This document shows positions 36,257 to 46,710 of a DNA stretch of 64,000 nt, one piece after another. The notes below the pieces were generated by a model, which was not told the DNA's origin, searched no databases, and saw only the letters and a program-made list of their open reading frames with translations. The stretch lies in NCBI GenBank assembly GCA_016223165.1, contig JACRPO010000001.1:248001-312000 (forward strand), given 5' to 3'. Every line of letters begins with the position of its first letter. Position 1 is the stretch's first letter. This DNA is from Burkholderiales bacterium (GTDB lineage Bacteria; Pseudomonadota; Gammaproteobacteria; Burkholderiales; Burkholderiaceae_C). The translations under genes were made by a program, and so were the position numbers.

Positions 36257-37123
36257 GTGGAAATCCTGCTGCTGATCAAGGCCGCCCTGATGGGCGTGGT
36301 CGAGGGCTTGACCGAGTTCCTGCCCATCTCGTCCACCGGCCACCTCATCCTTGCCGGCTCGCTGCTCGACTTCACCGGCGAGTCGGTGAAGGTCTTCGAC
36401 ATCGCCATCCAGACCGGCGCCATGCTGGCCGTGATCTGGGAATATCGCGTCAAGCTCCGGGGCACGGTGGTCGGCCTGTTTCGATCGCCGCGCGAGCCGC
36501 AAGCGAAGCGCTTCGCGCTCAACCTGTTCGTCGCCTTCCTGCCCGCGGCCTTCTTCGGCCTGCTGCTGGGCAAGACGGTGAAGGCGCACCTCTTCCACCC
36601 GGTGCCGGTGGCCGCCGCCTTCATCGTCGGCGGCCTCGTCATCCTGTGGGTCGAGCGGCGGCACAAGCAGCACTTCGGCGAGCGCGACCTCGAGGGCCGG
36701 CGGCACGCGCGCGTCGAGAGCGTCGACGACATGACGCCGCTCGACGCGCTCAAGGTCGGCCTCGTGCAGTGCGTGGCGCTGATCCCGGGCACCAGCCGCT
36801 CGGGCGCCACGATCATCGGCGCGATGCTGTTCGGCTTCTCGCGCAAGTGCGCCACCGAGTTCAGCTTCTTCCTCGGCATCCCGACGTTGATGGCGGCCGG
36901 CGCCTACTCGGTGTGGAAGGAGCGCGCGGCGCTCAGCTGGGACGACATGCCGACCTTCGCGGTCGGCTTCGTCGTCTCGTTCTTCAGCGCCTGGCTGTGC
37001 ATCCGCTGGCTGATCCGCTACGTGGCGACGCACGACTTCAGCGCCTTCGCGTGGTATCGCATCGTCTTCGGCGGCATCGTGCTGCTCACCGCCTTCACCG
37101 GCTGGGTGGCCTGGAAAGCCTGA
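36257..37123 (+). CDS. uppP: Undecaprenyl-diphosphatase
   Basis: A 288-residue integral membrane phosphatase of the BacA/UppP family. Both signatures are intact: [15 protein letters not shown] (Glu-rich and catalytic Ser region) and [12 protein letters not shown] with the catalytic Arg. It recycles undecaprenyl pyrophosphate to the monophosphate carrier used for peptidoglycan, LPS and the exopolysaccharide made by the later locus. GTG 36257 gives the family N-terminus [17 protein letters not shown]; an upstream ATG at 36188 would add 23 residues without homology. It stands alone, convergent with trmB. Confidence 0.95.
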   Translation: MEILLLIKAALMGVVEGLTEFLPISSTGHLILAGSLLDFTGESVKVFDIAIQTGAMLAVIWEYRVKLRGTVVGLFRSPREPQAKRFALNLFVAFLPAAFFGLLLGKTVKAHLFHPVPVAAAFIVGGLVILWVERRHKQHFGERDLEGRRHARVESVDDMTPLDALKVGLVQCVALIPGTSRSGATIIGAMLFGFSRKCATEFSFFLGIPTLMAAGAYSVWKERAALSWDDMPTFAVGFVVSFFSAWLCIRWLIRYVATHDFSAFAWYRIVFGGIVLLTAFTGWVAWKA

Positions 37124-37178
37124 TCGCGCGGGCCGCGGCGCGGGCACCGAGGCAGCCCGCGCCTTCGATCAGCGCCGA

Positions 37179-37967
37179 TCAGCGCCGTTCGAAGACCAGG
37201 TCCCACACCCCGTGGCCGAGCTTGAGGCCACGCTGCTCGAAGCGGGTGAGCGGCCGCCAAGGTGGCCGCGGCGCATACCCTGGCGCCGCGTGCTCCGCGT
37301 GCTCCGCGTGCTCCGCGTGCTCCGCGTGCTCCGCGTCCTCCGTGTCCTCCGCGCGGTTGCGCAGCAGGGGCTCGGCGCCCAGCACCTGCAGCATCTGCTC
37401 GGCATAGGGCTGCCAGTCGGTGGCGCAGTGCAGATAGCCGCCCGGCGCCAGGCGCGCCGCCAGTTCGGCCACGAAGCCGGGCTGCAGCAGGCGCCGCTTG
37501 TGGTGCCGCTTCTTTGGCCACGGGTCCGGAAACCAGACGTGGATGCCGGCCAACGAGCCGGGCGCGATCATCGTGCGCAGCACCTCCACGGCGTCGTGCC
37601 GGACGATGCGCACGTTGGTGAGGGCACGTTCGCCGATCCACCTCAGCAGCGCCCCGACGCCGGCCTCGTGCACCTCGACGCCGATGAGGTCGTGCCCGGG
37701 CAGCGAAGCGGCGACGGCGGCGGTGGCGTCGCCCATGCCGAAGCCGATCTCGAGCAGGCGCGGCGCCGCGCGGCCGAAGATCCGATCCCAGTCGGGCGCC
37801 TCACCGGCCCACGGCAACACGAAGCGCGGCCCGAGTTCGGCGAGCGCGCGCTCTTGTCCGGGGCCGAGCCGCCCGCCGCGCAGCACGTAGCTGCGCACGC
37901 GGGCGATGCGCCTGCCGCGGCCGGCACCGGGTGCGGCGCCGTCGACGAGCTCGTGGCCTGAATCCAT
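37179..37967 (-). CDS. trmB: tRNA (guanine-N7-)-methyltransferase with acidic repeat insert
   Basis: A 262-residue TrmB that methylates G46 of tRNAs with SAM. Seen motifs are [14 protein letters not shown] (SAM site), [12 protein letters not shown], the signature [16 protein letters not shown] and the C-terminal [23 protein letters not shown]. Start 37967 was chosen because the sequence further upstream is the divergent promoter region of the giant lipoprotein. In the loop before RPLTRFE, where orthologues have only a few residues, it carries about seven 9-bp repeats encoding (EHA/EDA)n, roughly 24 extra acidic/His-rich residues. The catalytic core is unaffected. Confidence 0.94.
   Translation of the reverse strand: MDSGHELVDGAAPGAGRGRRIARVRSYVLRGGRLGPGQERALAELGPRFVLPWAGEAPDWDRIFGRAAPRLLEIGFGMGDATAAVAASLPGHDLIGVEVHEAGVGALLRWIGERALTNVRIVRHDAVEVLRTMIAPGSLAGIHVWFPDPWPKKRHHKRRLLQPGFVAELAARLAPGGYLHCATDWQPYAEQMLQVLGAEPLLRNRAEDTEDAEHAEHAEHAEHAEHAAPGYAPRPPWRPLTRFEQRGLKLGHGVWDLVFERR
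37290..37352. repeat. 9-bp tandem array inside trmB
   Basis: Five perfect copies of GTGCTCCGC (37290-37334) are followed by two variants (GTCCTCCGT, GTCCTCCGC). On the coding strand they read as repeated Glu-His-Ala, then Glu-Asp. A recent, in-frame expansion. Confidence 0.95.
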
Positions 37968-38089
37968 CGCTCGCGATTTTCCACGCGGCCGAGCCGGGCG
38001 CGCTCGCGCGCTTCGCCCCCCTCGAACAGGGGCCCCGGCAGGCACGCTCGATGCGCTGGTTTCATGCAAAGCGCCGGAGGGAGGCCGAC

Positions 38090-41000
38090 ATGCAGCGTAG
38101 CGGTGCGCATCTCGATGCAAATCGATGCAGGAGCTCGTGGGCTGCCACGCGATGGGTCGGCGAGCGCACCACGCCGAGCGCGGTCACGCGCATGCCGGAC
38201 GGCCGATGCGCCGATGTCGCGTCCGGCGCGTCGACGGCTCGCGCGGCCGTCCGCGCGCTCACCGCGGCCACGCTCGCCGCCGTATTGATGTCTTGTGGCG
38301 GTGGCGGAGGAGGAGCCGACCCCGGCACCCCGGCTACCGCCTCGTCTGCCGGCTCGGCCGAAGGCGACGGCCGCCAGCGCGCGCTGGCCGTGCCGCCGGG
38401 CACGACGATCCCGCCCGATGCCAATGTCAAGGGCCTCTTCGGCCCGGTGCAGCCCTGGCCGCTGATCCCGCTGCACGTGGTGCTCACCGCCGACGGCCGC
38501 GTGCTCTCGTACGGCACCGATACCGCCGGCATCCAGACCGGCCTCTTCGTCTATTCGGTGTGGGACCCGGTCAGCAACACGCACGAGACCTTCACCAACG
38601 GCACCGGCACCGACTTCTTCTGCAGCTCGCCGATCCAGCTTGCCGACACCACCGGCGTCGTCATCACCGGCGGCGACAACTGGACCGGCACCAACACCAC
38701 CAACACCGGCAACAACAACTCCAGCCTGTACGACGTCGCCACGCGCGCGCTGACGCGGCAGGGCAACATGGCCTATCCGCGCTGGTACGCGACCTCGACC
38801 ATGCTGCTCAATGGCGAGATCCTCATCCAGGGCGGCCTCGGCGGCGTCGAGCACCCCGAGATCCGCGCCGGCGGCACCAACGGCACCTTCCGCACGCTCA
38901 CCGGCGCCGACACCAGCGCCTACGACTACTTCTACCCGCGCAACTTCATCGCGCCCGACGGCCGCATCTTCGGCTTCGACAGCGCGGGCAGCATGTACTG
39001 GCTGACCACCGGCGGCACCGGTACCTTCACCGGGCTCGGCCAGTTCACGAACGCGGTCTCCGGCAACGACGCCAGCGCGGCGATGTTCGCGCCCGGGCGC
39101 ATCCTGCAATTCGGCGGCAACAGCAACGGCGCCATCGTCATCGACATCAACAGCGGCGCGCCCGTCGTCAGCAATACCGCGGCGATGGCGATGCAGCGGC
39201 GCCTGGGCACGGCGACCCTCCTGCCCGACGGCAAGGTGCTGGCCACCGGCGGCTCGAGCGTCTGGAACGAGATGACCAACGTCGTCTACGACGCCGAGAT
39301 CTGGAACCCCGCCACCGGCCTGTGGACACGCGGCGCGACCATGCAGCGTGCGCGCCTCTATCACAGCGTGGCGCTGCTGCTGCCCGATGCCACGGTGCTG
39401 GTGGCGGCCGGCGGCGCGCCGGGGCCGCAGGCCAACCTGAACGGCGAGATCTACTACCCGCCGTATCTCTTCACCGCCGCCGGCACGGAGGCGGTGCGCG
39501 CTTCCATCACCGCCGGCCCGACGGTGGTCGACCCCGGCCGCACGGTGCAGGTGAGCTACACGCATGCCGGCGCGCGGCCCATCAGCCGCGTCACGTTCGT
39601 CAAGACCGGCTCGATGACGCACAACTGGAACATGGACCAGCGTTTCGTCGACCTGCCGTTCACGGCGGCGGGCAACACGCTCAACGTGCAGATCCCGGGC
39701 CGCGCCTCCGACGTGCCGCCGGGCATGTGGATGATGTTCGTCATCGACGACGCCGGCGTGCCCTCGCCGGCGCGACTGATGCGCGTCAACGTCGCCGGCA
39801 CGCTCGATACCGCCGTCGTGCCGGTGATCACGGCGCCGGGCGACCAGACCGGCACCACCGGTGCCGCTGCCAGCCTCGCGATCCAGGCGAGCGACCCCAA
39901 CGGCGACACGCTCACCTATTCCGCGAGCGGCCTGCCGCCCGGCCTCGGCATCGCCGCCGCCACCGGGGTGATCAGCGGCACGCCCACGACCGCCGGCACC
40001 TACAGCGTCAGCGTCGCCGCGAGCGACGGCGTCAACAGCGCCAGCACGACCTTCACCTGGACCGTCACCGGCGCCGGCGGCGGCCTGCTGCTGTCGCAGC
40101 CGACACCGCCCGCGCCGACGGTCTCCGGCACCACGGCCAGCTTCAGCGCCAGCGCCACCGGCAGCAACGTGCGCTACAGCTGGAACTTCGGCGACGGCAG
40201 CGCGGCGACGCCGTTCTCGGCCAGCGGCACGGCCACGCACACCTACGCCGCCGCCGGCATCTACTTCGTCACCGTCACCGCCACCGACGATTCGGCGGCG
40301 CAGGTGTCGAGCACGCTGATGCATCAGGTGTACCTTACGCCGACAGCCAACGCGCCCAGCATCAGCGCGGCCATGGCCTACGAAACCCGCAGCGGCGGCG
40401 CCTCGGCCCGGCTGTGGGTGGTGAACCCCGACAACGACAGCGTCTCGGTCTTCGACACCGTCACGCGCACGCGCGTGGCCGAGATCGCGGTCGGGGCGGC
40501 GCCGCGCACGCTGGCCATCGCGCCCGACGGCTCGGTGTGGGTCGCGAACAAGGTCGGCAACAGCGTCAGCGTCATCAGCGCGACGACGCTCGCCGTAACG
40601 CGCTCGATCACGCTGCCGCGCGGCAGCCAGCCCTACGGCATCGCCTTCGCGAGCGCCAATGCGAGTGCACTGGTGGCGCTCGAGGCGACCGGGCAGCTCG
40701 CCAAGGTCAGCACCAGCACCTTCGCCGTCACCGGCACGCTCACGGTCGGTGCCAACGCCCGCCATGTCTCGGTGGCCGCCGACGGCGCCACCGCCTACGT
40801 CACGCGCTTCATCACGCCGCCGCTGGCGGGGGAGGCCACGGCCACCGTCGACACCGCCAGCGGCGGCGGCCAGGTGGTGGTGGTGAACAGCACGACGATG
40901 GCCGTGCTGCGCACCATCGTGCTCGCGCACAGCGACGTGCCCGATGCCGAGAACCAGGGCCGCGGCATCCCCAACTACCTCGGCGCCGCGGCCATCTCGC

Positions 41001-44000
41001 CCGACGGCACGCAGGCCTGGGTGCCGAGCAAGATGGACAACATCGCGCGCGGCACGATGCGCGACGGCGCGGCGCTGAACTTCCAGAGCACCGTGCGCGC
41101 GATCAGCTCGCGGGTCGTGCTCGGCACGCAGGTCGAAGACCTCGCCTCGCGCATCGACCACGACAACGCGAGTGTCGCCAGCGCCGCCGCCTACGACCCG
41201 CTCGGCGTCTATCTCTTCGTCGCGCTCGAGACGAGCCGCGAGATCGCGGTGCTCGACGCGCACCGCCGCACCGCCATCCTGCGCATCGACACCGGCCTCG
41301 CGCCGCAGGGCGTGCTCGTCTCGCCCGACCGCACGACGCTGTACGTGCACAACTTCATGGACCGCACCGTCGGCGTCTACGACCTGCGCCCGCTGACTCA
41401 GCAGGCCCTGGCCTCGGCGCCGGTGCTCGCGACGATGCCGGCGGTGGCGGCCGAGCGCCTCGCGGCCACGGTGCTGCGCGGCAAGCAGCTCTTCTACGAC
41501 GCACGTGATACGCGCCTGGCGCGCGACCGCTACCTGAGCTGCGCCAGCTGCCACAACGACGGCGGCCACGATGGCCGCGTCTGGGACCTCACGTCGCAGG
41601 GCGAGGGCCTGCGCAACACCGTCAACCTGCGCGGCCGCGCCGGCATGGGCCACGGCCCGCTGCACTGGAGCGCCAACTTCGACGAGGTGCAGGATTTCGA
41701 GGGCCAGATCCGCACCCTCGCCGGCGGCAGTGGCCTGATGAGCGACGCGCTGTACTTCGCCGGCACGCGCAGCCAGCCGCTCGGTGACCCGAAGGCGGGC
41801 CAGAGCGCCGACCTCGACGCGCTGGCGGCCTATGTCGGCTCGCTCAATGCCTTCGACGTGAGCCCGCAGCGCACGCCGGCCGGCGCCTTCACCGCGGCGG
41901 CGAGCGCCGGGCGCACGGTGTTCATCAACCTGAACTGCGCCTCGTGCCACGGCGGCACCGCCTTCAGCAATTCGGCGTCGATGGGCTTGCAGAACGTCGG
42001 CACCCTCAAGGCGACGAGCGGCCAGCGTTCGGGCGCCGCACTCACCGGCGTCGACATCCCGACGCTGCGCGATGCCTGGCGCACGGGGCCGTACCTGCAC
42101 GACGGCTCGGCCGCCACGGTGGACGCGGCGATCCAGGCGCACACCGGTGTCGCGGTGGCGGGCACGGATCTCGCCAACCTCGCCCAATACCTGCGCGAGA
42201 TCGGCTCCGAGGAAGTGAGTGCGCCGTCCAATGCCGCGCCCGGTGCGCTCACCGGCAGCGCGAGCGGCGCCGTCACCGCTCTCAACCTCACCACGCTCGG
42301 CACGGCCGACTGGGCGCACTGGGGCGACCCCGGCGTCACCGGCCCCGTGCGCAAGGCCGGCGGCGGCAACCTGATCGGCGACTATGCGCTCGCGGCAGCC
42401 GGCCCGGCCGTCGCCTACCCCGACGACATGCGCGCGATGAGCTGGAGCGACGGCACGCCTGTCGCGGCCAGCGCCGGCAACCTCAACGGCCTGTACATCG
42501 ACGGCGCGGGCAACGGCTTCGTGCTGACGCTGCCTGCCGGCACCGCCAGCCGCACAGTGACCATCGCCGTCGGTGGCTGGAACTCCGGTGGCAGCCTGCG
42601 CGCCACGTTGTCCGATGGTTCCGCCGCCGACTATGTCGACACCACCACCACGGTGGCCGAGCAGTACGTGCGCACCTACACGCTGACCTACAACGCGAGC
42701 GTCGCCGGCGCGACGCTGCAGGTGCGCTGGACGATGAGTTCGGGCACCGGCAACGTCACGCTCAACGCGGTGGCGCTCGGCACTGCGACCGCGCCCGTGA
42801 ACCAGGCCCCCCTGGTCACGACGCCGGCGGCGCAGAGCACGCCCAGCGGCACCGCGGTCACGCTGGCCATCGCCGCCAGCGACCCCGACGGCGATGCGCT
42901 CGCGTACAGCGCCACCGGCCTGCCGGCGGGCCTCGCGATCAGCGCCACCACCGGGGTGATCAGCGGCACGCCGACCACTGCGGGGACTTCGTCGGTCACC
43001 GTCACCGTCAACGATGGCCGCGGCGGCATCGCCAACGCCACCTTCACGTGGACCGTGACAGCAGCGGCCGGCACCGGCTCGATCACCGCTTCGGTCAGCG
43101 CGGCGGGTGCACCGCTGAACCTGAGCACGCTGGGCACCGCCGACTGGGCGCACTGGGGCGACCCGGGCGTGACGGGCGCGGTACGCAAGGCCGGCGGCGG
43201 CAACCTGATCGGCGACTATGCCCTGGCGGCGGCCGGCCCGGCCGTGGCCTACGACGACGACATGCGCCCGATCAGCTGGACCGATGGCACGCCCACGGCC
43301 GCCAGCACCAACAACTTCAACGGCCTGTACATCGACGGTGTGGGCAACGGCTTCGTGCTGACGCTGCCGGCCGGCACCACCAGCCGCACGGTGACGCTGG
43401 CCGTGGGCGGCTGGGCGTCCGGCGCCACGCTGCGCGCGACGCTGTCCGACGGTTCCGCGCCCGAGGTTGTCGACACCACCGCCACCGCGGCGGACCAGTA
43501 TTCGCGCACCTACACGCTCAGCTACCGGTCCGCCGCGGCGGCGGCGACGCTGAGGCTGAGCTGGACGACCAGCTCCGGCGCCGGTAACGTCGCGCTCAAC
43601 GCGGTCGCACTGACCACGGCGGCGGCGCCGGCCAACCAGGTGCCGACGGTGACCGCCCCGGCGGCCCAGTCCACGGCACAAGGCAGCGCGGCGACGCTGG
43701 CCATCACCGCGAGCGACCCCGACGGCGATGCACTCACCTACAGCGCCACCGGCTTGCCGGCGGGCTTGAGCATCGCCGCCGGCACCGGCGTCATCAGCGG
43801 CACGCCCACCACAGCCGGCACCTACAGCGTCACCGTCACCGTCAACGACGGCCGTGGCGGCACGGCCAGCGCCACCTTCACGTGGACGGTCACGGCGGCG
43901 GCCAACACGCCGCCGGTCATCACCACGCCGGCGGCGCAGAGCACTGTGCGCGGCACGGCGGTGACGCTGGCCATCACGGCGAGTGACGCCAACGGTGATG

Positions 44001-44986
44001 CGCTCACGTACAGCGCCACCGGCTTGCCGACCGGGCTGGCGATCAACGCCACCACCGGCGTCATCAGCGGCACGCCGACGACGGCGGCCACCACCACCGT
44101 CACGGTGACGGTGAACGACGGCCGCGGCGGCACCGCGAGCGCCACCTTCACGTGGACCATCACGGCGCCGGCCAACACGCCGCCGACGATCACCACGCCG
44201 CCGGCGCAGTCGACGGTGCGCAACACCGCGGTGTCGCTGGCCATCAGCGCCAGCGATGCCGACGGCGATGCGCTGACCTACAGCGCCACCGGTCTGCCCG
44301 CCGGACTGTCGATCGCCGCCAGCACCGGCGTCATCAGCGGCGCACCCACCACCGCCGGCACCTCCACCGTCACTGTCACGGTCAACGACGGCCGCGGCGG
44401 CACGGCCAGCGCCACCTTCACCTGGACCGTCACGGCCCCCGCGGGCGCGCTCACGACCACGGTGAGCACCTCGGTCGCCAACGTCAACCTCGCCACGGTG
44501 GGCACGATCGACTGGACGCACTGGGGCGACGGCGGCGTGCCCGGCCTCGTGCGCAAGGCGGGAGCGACGGCACAGATCTCGGGCTACACGCTCGTCGGCA
44601 CGGGCACCCCGTTCCAGTACGACGACGACCTGCGCCCGATGTCGTGGACGGCGGGCACGCCGCTGGCCACCTCCACCGGCAACCGCAACGGCATCTATGT
44701 CGACGGCATTGGCAACGGCTTCACCGTCACCGTGCCGGCCTCGACGACGCAACGCGTGATCACGCTCTACGTCGGCGGCTGGAACTCGAGCGTGCGCATG
44801 AACGCCGCGCTCTCGGACGGGTCGGCAGCGGCCTACACGCAGACGGTGGCGCTGAATGCCAACGCCTTCGTGCGCGCCTACACCTTCACGTTCCGGGCCG
44901 GCTCGGCAGGGCAGACGCTGACGATGACCTGGAGCGTGGTGTCAGGCGCCGGCAACGTGACGTTGAACGGGGCGGCGTTGCGGTGA
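38090..44986 (+). CDS. Giant modular lipoprotein: copper-radical oxidase, Ig/PKD domains, YVTN propeller, two-heme cytochrome, C-terminal repeats
   Basis: A 2298-residue secreted protein, probably a lipoprotein (AAVLMSC, Cys69, then poly-Gly). Residues 95-560 match galactose/glyoxal oxidases with the whole copper-radical site: Cys178 (FFCSS), Tyr233 (PRWYAT), Tyr424-His425 ([12 protein letters not shown]) and His511 ([10 protein letters not shown]), plus the YYPPYLF linker. An Ig-like (He_PIG) domain follows (565-660), then PKD (665-750) and a YVTN propeller (760-1105). Next comes a di-heme cytochrome (1125-1375; CASCH at 1151 and 1283) resembling MauG/cytochrome c peroxidase. The end has three copies of an unassigned ~180-residue domain alternating with four Ig-like repeats. 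ATG 38090 has a GGAGGGAGG ribosome site; ATG 38192 would give a shorter signal. It probably oxidises an extracellular alcohol or aldehyde and makes H2O2. Confidence 0.88.
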   Translation: MQRSGAHLDANRCRSSWAATRWVGERTTPSAVTRMPDGRCADVASGASTARAAVRALTAATLAAVLMSCGGGGGGADPGTPATASSAGSAEGDGRQRALAVPPGTTIPPDANVKGLFGPVQPWPLIPLHVVLTADGRVLSYGTDTAGIQTGLFVYSVWDPVSNTHETFTNGTGTDFFCSSPIQLADTTGVVITGGDNWTGTNTTNTGNNNSSLYDVATRALTRQGNMAYPRWYATSTMLLNGEILIQGGLGGVEHPEIRAGGTNGTFRTLTGADTSAYDYFYPRNFIAPDGRIFGFDSAGSMYWLTTGGTGTFTGLGQFTNAVSGNDASAAMFAPGRILQFGGNSNGAIVIDINSGAPVVSNTAAMAMQRRLGTATLLPDGKVLATGGSSVWNEMTNVVYDAEIWNPATGLWTRGATMQRARLYHSVALLLPDATVLVAAGGAPGPQANLNGEIYYPPYLFTAAGTEAVRASITAGPTVVDPGRTVQVSYTHAGARPISRVTFVKTGSMTHNWNMDQRFVDLPFTAAGNTLNVQIPGRASDVPPGMWMMFVIDDAGVPSPARLMRVNVAGTLDTAVVPVITAPGDQTGTTGAAASLAIQASDPNGDTLTYSASGLPPGLGIAAATGVISGTPTTAGTYSVSVAASDGVNSASTTFTWTVTGAGGGLLLSQPTPPAPTVSGTTASFSASATGSNVRYSWNFGDGSAATPFSASGTATHTYAAAGIYFVTVTATDDSAAQVSSTLMHQVYLTPTANAPSISAAMAYETRSGGASARLWVVNPDNDSVSVFDTVTRTRVAEIAVGAAPRTLAIAPDGSVWVANKVGNSVSVISATTLAVTRSITLPRGSQPYGIAFASANASALVALEATGQLAKVSTSTFAVTGTLTVGANARHVSVAADGATAYVTRFITPPLAGEATATVDTASGGGQVVVVNSTTMAVLRTIVLAHSDVPDAENQGRGIPNYLGAAAISPDGTQAWVPSKMDNIARGTMRDGAALNFQSTVRAISSRVVLGTQVEDLASRIDHDNASVASAAAYDPLGVYLFVALETSREIAVLDAHRRTAILRIDTGLAPQGVLVSPDRTTLYVHNFMDRTVGVYDLRPLTQQALASAPVLATMPAVAAERLAATVLRGKQLFYDARDTRLARDRYLSCASCHNDGGHDGRVWDLTSQGEGLRNTVNLRGRAGMGHGPLHWSANFDEVQDFEGQIRTLAGGSGLMSDALYFAGTRSQPLGDPKAGQSADLDALAAYVGSLNAFDVSPQRTPAGAFTAAASAGRTVFINLNCASCHGGTAFSNSASMGLQNVGTLKATSGQRSGAALTGVDIPTLRDAWRTGPYLHDGSAATVDAAIQAHTGVAVAGTDLANLAQYLREIGSEEVSAPSNAAPGALTGSASGAVTALNLTTLGTADWAHWGDPGVTGPVRKAGGGNLIGDYALAAAGPAVAYPDDMRAMSWSDGTPVAASAGNLNGLYIDGAGNGFVLTLPAGTASRTVTIAVGGWNSGGSLRATLSDGSAADYVDTTTTVAEQYVRTYTLTYNASVAGATLQVRWTMSSGTGNVTLNAVALGTATAPVNQAPLVTTPAAQSTPSGTAVTLAIAASDPDGDALAYSATGLPAGLAISATTGVISGTPTTAGTSSVTVTVNDGRGGIANATFTWTVTAAAGTGSITASVSAAGAPLNLSTLGTADWAHWGDPGVTGAVRKAGGGNLIGDYALAAAGPAVAYDDDMRPISWTDGTPTAASTNNFNGLYIDGVGNGFVLTLPAGTTSRTVTLAVGGWASGATLRATLSDGSAPEVVDTTATAADQYSRTYTLSYRSAAAAATLRLSWTTSSGAGNVALNAVALTTAAAPANQVPTVTAPAAQSTAQGSAATLAITASDPDGDALTYSATGLPAGLSIAAGTGVISGTPTTAGTYSVTVTVNDGRGGTASATFTWTVTAAANTPPVITTPAAQSTVRGTAVTLAITASDANGDALTYSATGLPTGLAINATTGVISGTPTTAATTTVTVTVNDGRGGTASATFTWTITAPANTPPTITTPPAQSTVRNTAVSLAISASDADGDALTYSATGLPAGLSIAASTGVISGAPTTAGTSTVTVTVNDGRGGTASATFTWTVTAPAGALTTTVSTSVANVNLATVGTIDWTHWGDGGVPGLVRKAGATAQISGYTLVGTGTPFQYDDDLRPMSWTAGTPLATSTGNRNGIYVDGIGNGFTVTVPASTTQRVITLYVGGWNSSVRMNAALSDGSAAAYTQTVALNANAFVRAYTFTFRAGSAGQTLTMTWSVVSGAGNVTLNGAALR
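42241..44983. repeat. Intragenic repeats in the giant lipoprotein gene
   Basis: A unit of about 550 bp ([11 protein letters not shown] domain) occurs at about 42241-42790, 43075-43625 and, diverged, 44446-44983. The first two are very similar in DNA. Between them are Ig-like units of about 265-275 bp at 42800-43070, 43630-43905, 43906-44170 and 44171-44445, the last three in direct tandem. Such arrays recombine easily, so copy number may vary between strains. Confidence 0.88.
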
Positions 44987-45011
44987 CCCGGCCTTCTCGC
45001 GCGGCGGTGAT

Positions 45012-46700
45012 TCAGGGCGCGCCGGTGCAGGCCCGGCGCAGCCGCCACAGCTGCCAAAGCAGCAGCAGCGCGCCGACAAGGCCGAGCGAGCCGAGCAGCC
45101 CGCTCAGGCGGTCGGCGAAGATGGCCTCGGGCCGCAACACCACGCTGCCCGCCATGGCGTAGGCCAGCGCCAGCGCCACGAGCGTGGTGCGCGATGTCGG
45201 CGCGGTGCGGCCGGCCGGTACTGCCTCGGCCGGCGCAACCGCCGCTGCGCCAGGGCGGCTGTTCGCTGCACCGCCGGGCCGTTGAAGCGCCACCGCCAGC
45301 GCCAGCACGAAGAGCGCGAAGAAGCTGCCGTAGTGGTGCAGCCAGACGATCGGCGAGGCCATCGTGATGGCGGCCATGGCGACGCCGAGGTCGAGCGTGC
45401 GCGCCAGCAGCGCCGATGGTGCATGCCCCGGAATCAGCGCCGGCATCGGCCCGCGCCCCGGCGTCGGCCCTCGCACCGGCCAGAACGCAGTGCCGAGCAG
45501 CAAGAGCGAGAAGGCGACCGTGGCCACGTAGACGCCGGCATGTTCGTCGGGAAAGCCGGCCGCCGCCCAGTCGAAGGCCGGCGGCGCGAGCTGCACGCGC
45601 GCGCTGGAGCCGAAGGCGGCGTCGGCCCACCGCAAGGCCGAAGCCGGATCGAGCCAGCGGTGCAGCAGGCCGGTCAAGGATTGGTTGGCCCAGTACGACT
45701 CGCCGACGCGGCCAAGTCCGCGCAGGAACTCCAGGTACTCGAGATGCACGGCCAGCCCGTAACGTGCCAGCGCGAGGCCGTGGCCGACGGCGGCGACCCC
45801 CAGCAGCGCGGCGGCGAGGCGCCACTCGCGGCGCAGCAGCGCCCACGCCGCGAAGAGCGCGTAGGTCGGCTTGAAGAGGCAGCACAGGCCCAGCAGGGCG
45901 CCGGCCAGCGTGGCCCGGCCAGCCAGCATCGCGCACAGCGCCGCCGTCATCGCCAGATTGAGCTGCACCTGGATCTGCCCGAGCGCATGGCCCCAGGTGA
46001 GCGGAAAGAACGACAGGCCGAGCGCGGCGAGCAGGCCGGCGACCCCCGCACCGCCGATCGAGGATCGCCCGCCCTCGGGCCGGTGCGTGGCCTGCTGCGC
46101 AGGCGCGCACGCGGCCAGCGCCTGGCGCAACAGAACAAGACTCAGCGCCAGCGTCGCCAGCAGCGAGGCTTGCGAGGCAAGGTCGATCCAGCGCTTCGCA
46201 GGCCAGGCGGGCCGCGCCGGCTCGGCGCCGACCTCGGCGCCGGCTTCCGCGTCGCGTGTGCACAGGTGCGCGCCTTCGGGGTGAGGCACCACCTCCATCA
46301 GCAGCAACGCCGCCGGCGGGTACTGGTACTTGCAGTTGTCCAGCGCCATCGCCGCGGCGTAGACGGAGCCGCCGCCGCGCTGCCGGTGCGCGGCCGAGAG
46401 CATCGCACCCCACGAGTCCAGGCCGGAGGGGCCGGGCAGCTTGCGCGCCTCGAGCGCCGAGGCGGCGCGCAGTGCCGGCTTCAACCCGTCGCCGGCGACC
46501 AGGCGTGCCAGCACCGTGAGGGCGGCGATACCGCAGGTGATCGAAAGGGCGACCAGCAGCGCGGCCACGACCCGGCCGCGCGAGCCCGCGGCGGGCGACT
46601 CAGCCGATGGGCGAACGCGGTGAAGGCTCAGTCGCGGCACGCCGCCATCGTCGCCCGCGCGCTCGCCGGCGCGTGCCGCCCGGCTCCGGTCCTTCGCCAT
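45012..46700 (-). CDS. Polytopic membrane glycosyltransferase-like protein (GT87/DUF2029 type)
   Basis: A 562-residue protein with an N-terminal cytoplasmic tail and about ten membrane helices. GT-C-like features include an extracytoplasmic loop after the first helix (LDSWGAMLSAAHR, then NCKYQYPPAALLLMEVVP), HALGQIQVQLNLAM, and LLGLCCLFKPTYAL, typical of DUF2029/GT87 polyprenyl-phosphate-dependent mannosyltransferases. It probably adds a sugar to the exopolysaccharide repeat on the periplasmic face. It is the last gene of the leftward eps arm, 10 bp after the UbiA-like gene. It is paralogous to the protein at 56261-57949, which has the same length. The donor is not predictable. Confidence 0.75.
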   Translation of the reverse strand: MAKDRSRAARAGERAGDDGGVPRLSLHRVRPSAESPAAGSRGRVVAALLVALSITCGIAALTVLARLVAGDGLKPALRAASALEARKLPGPSGLDSWGAMLSAAHRQRGGGSVYAAAMALDNCKYQYPPAALLLMEVVPHPEGAHLCTRDAEAGAEVGAEPARPAWPAKRWIDLASQASLLATLALSLVLLRQALAACAPAQQATHRPEGGRSSIGGAGVAGLLAALGLSFFPLTWGHALGQIQVQLNLAMTAALCAMLAGRATLAGALLGLCCLFKPTYALFAAWALLRREWRLAAALLGVAAVGHGLALARYGLAVHLEYLEFLRGLGRVGESYWANQSLTGLLHRWLDPASALRWADAAFGSSARVQLAPPAFDWAAAGFPDEHAGVYVATVAFSLLLLGTAFWPVRGPTPGRGPMPALIPGHAPSALLARTLDLGVAMAAITMASPIVWLHHYGSFFALFVLALAVALQRPGGAANSRPGAAAVAPAEAVPAGRTAPTSRTTLVALALAYAMAGSVVLRPEAIFADRLSGLLGSLGLVGALLLLWQLWRLRRACTGAP

Positions 46701-46710
46701 CGAGGCCGGT

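Noticed and set aside
37643..44752. Open frame of 2369 codons antisense to the giant lipoprotein gene
   Set aside because: It is Arg/Gly/Ala-rich with no domains, no plausible start, and mirrors codon positions of the real gene. Long antisense frames are usual at this GC content.
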